Below are positions 6,271 through 9,734 of a stretch of DNA of 9,734 bases, one piece after another. Within the stretch, counting starts at the first letter, position 1; each line of letters starts with the position of its first letter. Both the position numbers and the translations under genes were made by a program. Origin of the DNA: an uncultured Phycisphaerales bacterium (GTDB taxonomy: Bacteria; Planctomycetota; Phycisphaerae; Phycisphaerales; UBA1924); contig CALMQD010000495.1 in assembly GCA_937871415.1 (NCBI GenBank), positions 1 to 9,734 on the forward strand, written 5' to 3'. The notes under the pieces were generated by a model, which worked only from the letters and a program-made list of their open reading frames with translations, had not been told where the DNA came from and did not search any database.

Positions 6271-9083
6271 CCGACGGGTGCCGCGCCCGCGTGCTGCTGA
6301 TCTCCGACGGCAACCAGACGACGGGCGACGCGGCCCAGGCGGCCGAGGCCCTCCGCTCGCGCCTGGGTCCACGAGCGTTCGGCGGGGTCGACGTGCTGCC
6401 GATCGAGTCGCTGGCGGGCAACGAGGTGTATATCGAGTCGCTCGATGCGCCGGCGCGGGTTTCGGCTTCGGTGGCCCCGGGCAACGCCGGCGCTGGCACG
6501 CGCGTGACGCTCCGGACCGTGCTCAGGGCGACCGGGCCCGTCACGGGGACGCTCCGCCTGCTCGACGAAGGCCGCGAGCTCGACATCAACGGCGCCGCGC
6601 CGGGGAACGGGCGAGTCGTCACCATCACGCCCCAGGAGGCGGGCAACGCCGCGGGCGCACCGGGTCGGCACGTGGAACTGGTCGACGTGGCGCTCGACGA
6701 CGCCCGCATCCATCGCTTCGAGGCGGTCTTCGAACCGCTCGGACCGACGCCGGCGTCGCCCGGCAGGCCCGAGTCTCCGGCGGACACGATCGCGGACAAC
6801 AACCGCGCGCGCGCCTTCACGCTCGCCGCCGGCAAGACCAGCGTGCTCATCATCCAGGGCTCGCTCGGTGATCCGGGGGCCGACGGGGGTGCGACGAGCG
6901 GTTCTTCCGCCCTCGCCGCGACGGGCGAAGACTCGGTGCTCGCGCGGGAACTGCGGGCCGCGGGCCTGGGGGTGGAGACCATCGGCGCCGCGTCGTTTGT
7001 TCCCGACCCGCTGACCCTCCAGACCTTTGACGCGATCATCCTGCAGAACGTCCCCGCCGATGCGCTCACGCGCGAGAGCCAGCAACTGCTTCAGTCGTTC
7101 GTCCGCGACATGGGCGGCGGGCTCGTGATGGTCGGCGGGCCGGATTCCTTCGGTCCGGGGGGCTGGAAGGGCAGCCCGGTCGAGCCCATCCTCCCCGTGC
7201 GCCTCGACCAGCCGGAACAGCTCGTCACACCCGCCGCGGCGGTGGTCATCCTGCTCGACAACTCCGGCTCCATGGACCACCGGGTCATGGGCTCGAAACT
7301 GTCGCAGATGGAGATCGCCTCGGAGGGTGCGGCGCGGGCGGTGCTGTCCATGGACAGGCGCGACCTCGTCGGCGTCACCGCCTTCTCCGACCGGCTCGAG
7401 ACCGTCGTGCCCCTCCAGCCCAACAAGGACCCGGACCGCATCGCGCGGCGCATCCGTTCGATCTCGGCCGACGGCGGCACGAACATCGGGCCGGCGCTCG
7501 AATCGGCATGGAAGGAACTCAAGCCCGTCGCGGCCGACGAGAAGCACATCATCGTCCTGACCGACGGCCGCTCGACCGACGCCGATCGCCTGCCGGGCCT
7601 GACGGCGCAGCTGCGCAAGGACAAGATCCGCGTGTCGACCATCGCCGTCGGCGACGACGCCGACGCGCAAACGCTGGCCGAGATGGCCCGCGTCGGTTCC
7701 GGCGCGTTCTATCGCGTCATCGACCCGACGACGCTCCCGCGCGTGTTCATCAAGGCGGTGCGCGTCGTCCGCGCGCCGCTGGTCAGGCGCGAGACGTTCA
7801 CGCCGGCACTCGCCGGATTGGGATCGCCGGTGGCGGAAGAACTCCGGGCGGCCCTGGCGGAGACGCCTCCGAGCGGGCCGGGCGTGGGCGTGCTCCCCCC
7901 GCTGCACGGGTACGTCCTGACCCAGGCACGCCCGGAGCCCGGCATCGCCTACGACCTGCTCACGCCCAAGGGTGAGCCCGTGCTGGCCTCGTGGAACGTC
8001 GGGCTGGGCAAGGTCGCCGCGTGGACCAGCGACGCGTCGGACTGGAGCCGCGACTGGATTCCGTGGGAAGGCAGCGCACGCCTCTGGGGGCGGCTGGCGC
8101 GGTACGTCGCGCGCCCTCCGGCGCAGCGGGGCATGGACCTCCGCCTGGCGTTCGACGGCGACGACCTGGTCGTGCGGCTCGAAGCGCTCTCGAACGACGC
8201 CGAGCCGCTCGAAGGCCTCAGCGTTCAGGCGACGATCTTCGGGCCCTCCGGCGAGCGCACGCCGCTGCGCCTCGAGCCCGTCGGCGGCGGAACCTACGAA
8301 GCCCGCACAACCGCCCCGGACAGCGGGACCTACGTGGTGACTGCGGCGCCGACGGACAGCGGCGTGCGCGTCGGCGCGGGCGCCGGTCCGGTCGTGCCCG
8401 TCATCGCGGGCGCCTCGCGTGCGCAGGGCGCGGAGTATCGGCGGCTCTCGACCGATCGCGCGCTGCTGGAGGACATCGCCCGGCGCTCCGGCGGACGCGT
8501 GCTGGCGTGGGACAAGCCGCAGGAGGCGCGTCTCTTCGATCGCCAGGGCATCGAGCCCGCGCAATCACGCCGCCCGCTGTGGCCGATGCTCGCCTGGGCC
8601 ATGCTCATCGTCGCCCTGCTGGACATCGCGACCCGGCGCGTCGCGTGGGATCGGTTCATCGGCAGGGAGTTCGGCGGCGATGCGCGGGCGAGGATCGAGG
8701 CCGCGCTGCGCGACAAGGGCGCCGCCGCTGCCGGCACCGTCGGGCGGCTGCGCCAGCGCAACATCGCGACCGAGATGATCGCGTCGCAGCAAAGGCCCGG
8801 ACGCGAACTCTCGGACGAGGATGCGATCGAGATCGTGCGGCAACAGGCGCAGCGCCGGCACGAGGAACGGCTCGCGCAAAGGCGCTCGGACCGTGAACCG
8901 GCCGCCGGAGGTTCGGCCGCCGCGGCGCCGGCGCCGATCCAGGACCGATCGGGCTCATCAGCCCAGGCCCCGGCGCCGACCGCGCGAAACGACGCCCCGA
9001 CGCCCCCCGACCAGACCCCCGGCGGCGGCCTGTTTGAAGCCAAGCGCCGCGCCCGCCAGCGGATGAGCGATGAGGAACGCTGA
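6264..9083 (+). CDS. VWA and GATase-like domain membrane protein, main part (939 codons)
   Basis: Carries on from the N-terminal piece at 5786-6263. It holds the rest of VWA domain 1 (VLLISDGNQTTGD, 10-22), a beta-rich region (about 60-160), then a class I glutamine-amidotransferase-like fold (about 190-325: TSVLIIQGS, FDAIILQNVPA, GGGLVMVGGPDSFGPGGW). Into this fold a second VWA domain is inserted (about 325-505) with a full MIDAS: DNSGS (332-336), Thr406 in GGTNIGPAL and Asp434 in LTDGRS. The GATase-like part resumes with HGYVLTQA, then GLGKVAAWTSDASDWSRDW (580-598). A beta-sandwich-like region (about 625-715), one transmembrane helix (about 771-790) and a charged, then Ala/Pro-rich tail (about 795-939) follow. 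Such proteins are thought to be anchored with the VWA parts outside the cytoplasm and often sit near MoxR, DUF58 and Bat-type genes, none visible here. No amidotransferase activity is claimed: I do not see a catalytic Cys. Met6264 has no Shine-Dalgarno and lies within a domain, so it is not the natural start. Confidence 0.88.
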   Translation: MIPDGCRARVLLISDGNQTTGDAAQAAEALRSRLGPRAFGGVDVLPIESLAGNEVYIESLDAPARVSASVAPGNAGAGTRVTLRTVLRATGPVTGTLRLLDEGRELDINGAAPGNGRVVTITPQEAGNAAGAPGRHVELVDVALDDARIHRFEAVFEPLGPTPASPGRPESPADTIADNNRARAFTLAAGKTSVLIIQGSLGDPGADGGATSGSSALAATGEDSVLARELRAAGLGVETIGAASFVPDPLTLQTFDAIILQNVPADALTRESQQLLQSFVRDMGGGLVMVGGPDSFGPGGWKGSPVEPILPVRLDQPEQLVTPAAAVVILLDNSGSMDHRVMGSKLSQMEIASEGAARAVLSMDRRDLVGVTAFSDRLETVVPLQPNKDPDRIARRIRSISADGGTNIGPALESAWKELKPVAADEKHIIVLTDGRSTDADRLPGLTAQLRKDKIRVSTIAVGDDADAQTLAEMARVGSGAFYRVIDPTTLPRVFIKAVRVVRAPLVRRETFTPALAGLGSPVAEELRAALAETPPSGPGVGVLPPLHGYVLTQARPEPGIAYDLLTPKGEPVLASWNVGLGKVAAWTSDASDWSRDWIPWEGSARLWGRLARYVARPPAQRGMDLRLAFDGDDLVVRLEALSNDAEPLEGLSVQATIFGPSGERTPLRLEPVGGGTYEARTTAPDSGTYVVTAAPTDSGVRVGAGAGPVVPVIAGASRAQGAEYRRLSTDRALLEDIARRSGGRVLAWDKPQEARLFDRQGIEPAQSRRPLWPMLAWAMLIVALLDIATRRVAWDRFIGREFGGDARARIEAALRDKGAAAAGTVGRLRQRNIATEMIASQQRPGRELSDEDAIEIVRQQAQRRHEERLAQRRSDREPAAGGSAAAAPAPIQDRSGSSAQAPAPTARNDAPTPPDQTPGGGLFEAKRRARQRMSDEER

Positions 9084-9106
9084 CGGTTCGACGCCCCCTG
9101 CTCGAT

Positions 9107-9126
9107 GAAACCGCGGCGCGCTTTTT
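9107..9126 (+). terminator. Weak terminator-like GC block with T-run
   Basis: The 94-bp gap after the VWA gene (9084-9177) contains a GC-rich block with small self-complementary stretches (CCGCGG, GCGCGC at about 9111-9121) followed by five T (9122-9126). This is the only T-run near a gene end in the window. I cannot draw a long stable stem, so termination here is uncertain. Confidence 0.2.
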
Positions 9127-9164
9127 CCGTAAGCCTGACGTCGAAGGTCTCGTGGGCCCAGATC

Positions 9165-9168
9165 GGAG
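9165..9168 (+). promoter_or_regulatory. Shine-Dalgarno site for the ATG at 9178
   Basis: GGAG (within GGAGAA) sits 9 nt upstream of the ATG, a normal spacing. It sets the start of the last gene. Confidence 0.5.
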
Positions 9169-9177
9169 AAGCCCGTC

Positions 9178-9734
9178 ATGTCGGACAGCCCCGCCGGCAC
9201 TCGCGGTCGTAACCGCTCAACACAGACCGACCCTTCCCGGCGGCCAAGTCCGGAGCCGACACTCGCCGGCTTCCGCCGACACCGCGCTCGCCTCGCCGCG
9301 CTCGAGCGCTGTCTGCGGTGGGCCCTGACCGCACTGACCTGCCTCGCGCTGGGTCTGTACATCGCGACCTATTTCGTCCAGGTGCGATGGGACGAGCCGC
9401 AAAGCGTCGTTCTGAACCTCGGCGACGGCACGTCGCAATCGCTCGCGACCTCGCACGCGATCTTCCGCGGCGACCGTTGGCGTTTCATGAACAGCACGCA
9501 GCCCGCGAACGCGCCGACGCCGAACTTCGGACCCTACCGCGTTGAACCCATCGGGAAGGGCGTCCGACTCCCCTTCCTGCCCGGCACCGTGTCGATCTCG
9601 AAGTCGACGTCGCTGTTGTCGATCGTGCTCTGGCCGCTCGCGGGGTCGGGAGCGCTCTGGGGCGCGGTGTACGTGCGCCGCCGCAGCGTCCCCAAGGGAC
9701 ACTGCACCGTCTGCCGCTACGACCTGCGGAGCTG
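9178..9734 (+). CDS. Membrane protein with CxxCxYDLR motif (partial, unknown function)
   Basis: 185 codons are visible and the frame is open to the window end. A polar, Arg-rich N-terminus (about 1-45) leads to a transmembrane helix (about 52-68, LTALTCLALGLYIATYF), an extracytoplasmic region of about 90 residues with two Trp/Arg-rich strand-like stretches, and a second helix (about 145-163, SLLSIVLWPLAGSGALWGAV). A basic patch (VRRRSVPKGH) and the start of a zinc-ribbon-like motif follow, CTVCRYDLRS, with Cys176 and Cys179. I recall this Cys-x-x-Cys-x-Tyr-Asp-Leu-Arg motif after the last helix as frequent in Phycisphaerae proteins of unknown role. A second Cys pair, if present, lies outside the window. 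The start is supported by a Shine-Dalgarno site. I cannot assign a function. Confidence 0.75.
   Translation, partial: MSDSPAGTRGRNRSTQTDPSRRPSPEPTLAGFRRHRARLAALERCLRWALTALTCLALGLYIATYFVQVRWDEPQSVVLNLGDGTSQSLATSHAIFRGDRWRFMNSTQPANAPTPNFGPYRVEPIGKGVRLPFLPGTVSISKSTSLLSIVLWPLAGSGALWGAVYVRRRSVPKGHCTVCRYDLRS

Noticed and set aside
6219..8564. 781-codon minus-strand frame opposite the VWA gene
   Set aside because: Antisense to clear VWA and GATase-like coding sequence; its product is Arg/Gly/His-rich without motifs.

Overview
The window is very GC-rich, with G or C at nearly every third codon position in the genes. It looks like chromosomal DNA of a planctomycete, most likely class Phycisphaerae. 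Three things suggest this: a Cys-x-x-Cys-x-Tyr-Asp-Leu-Arg motif in the last gene, of a kind I recall as recurrent in Phycisphaerae membrane proteins; the inserts in the MiaB protein; and the large double-VWA membrane protein. The assignment is an inference from protein style and was not tested by search. I see no tRNA or rRNA gene, CRISPR array, insertion sequence or prophage gene.

Layout: (1) Bases 1-58 hold the last 18 codons of an unidentified plus-strand gene. (2) Two minus-strand genes follow, read from right to left: a YbaL/KefB-type cation:proton antiporter with a C-terminal RCK/TrkA-N domain (3745 down to 1925), then, after 27 bp, a two-transmembrane HAMP histidine kinase (1897 down to 122). 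They look like one transcription unit. No response regulator is visible. (3) A 136-bp divergent region (3746-3881) holds two GC-rich inverted repeats and candidate promoters for both directions. (4) On the plus strand, miaB (3882-5741) encodes the tRNA methylthiotransferase, with a histidine-rich insert in its C-terminal TRAM domain. (5) It is followed after 44 bp by a large membrane protein carrying two VWA domains and a GATase-like fold (5786-9083). The reading frame of this gene is broken by one apparent extra G at about 6260-6262, inside the first VWA domain. (6) After a 94-bp gap, a further plus-strand membrane protein starts at 9178 and runs off the window end.

How they may work together: the antiporter (nucleotide- or redox-gated cation/H+ exchange) and the kinase could form an envelope or ion-stress module. 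MiaB is tRNA housekeeping. The VWA protein belongs to the envelope-associated, Bat-like class, but no MoxR or DUF58 partner lies in this window. The window is mostly ordinary core genome. The points most worth a second look are the frameshift, the His-rich insert in MiaB and the structured divergent promoter region. I found no convincing new multi-gene system.
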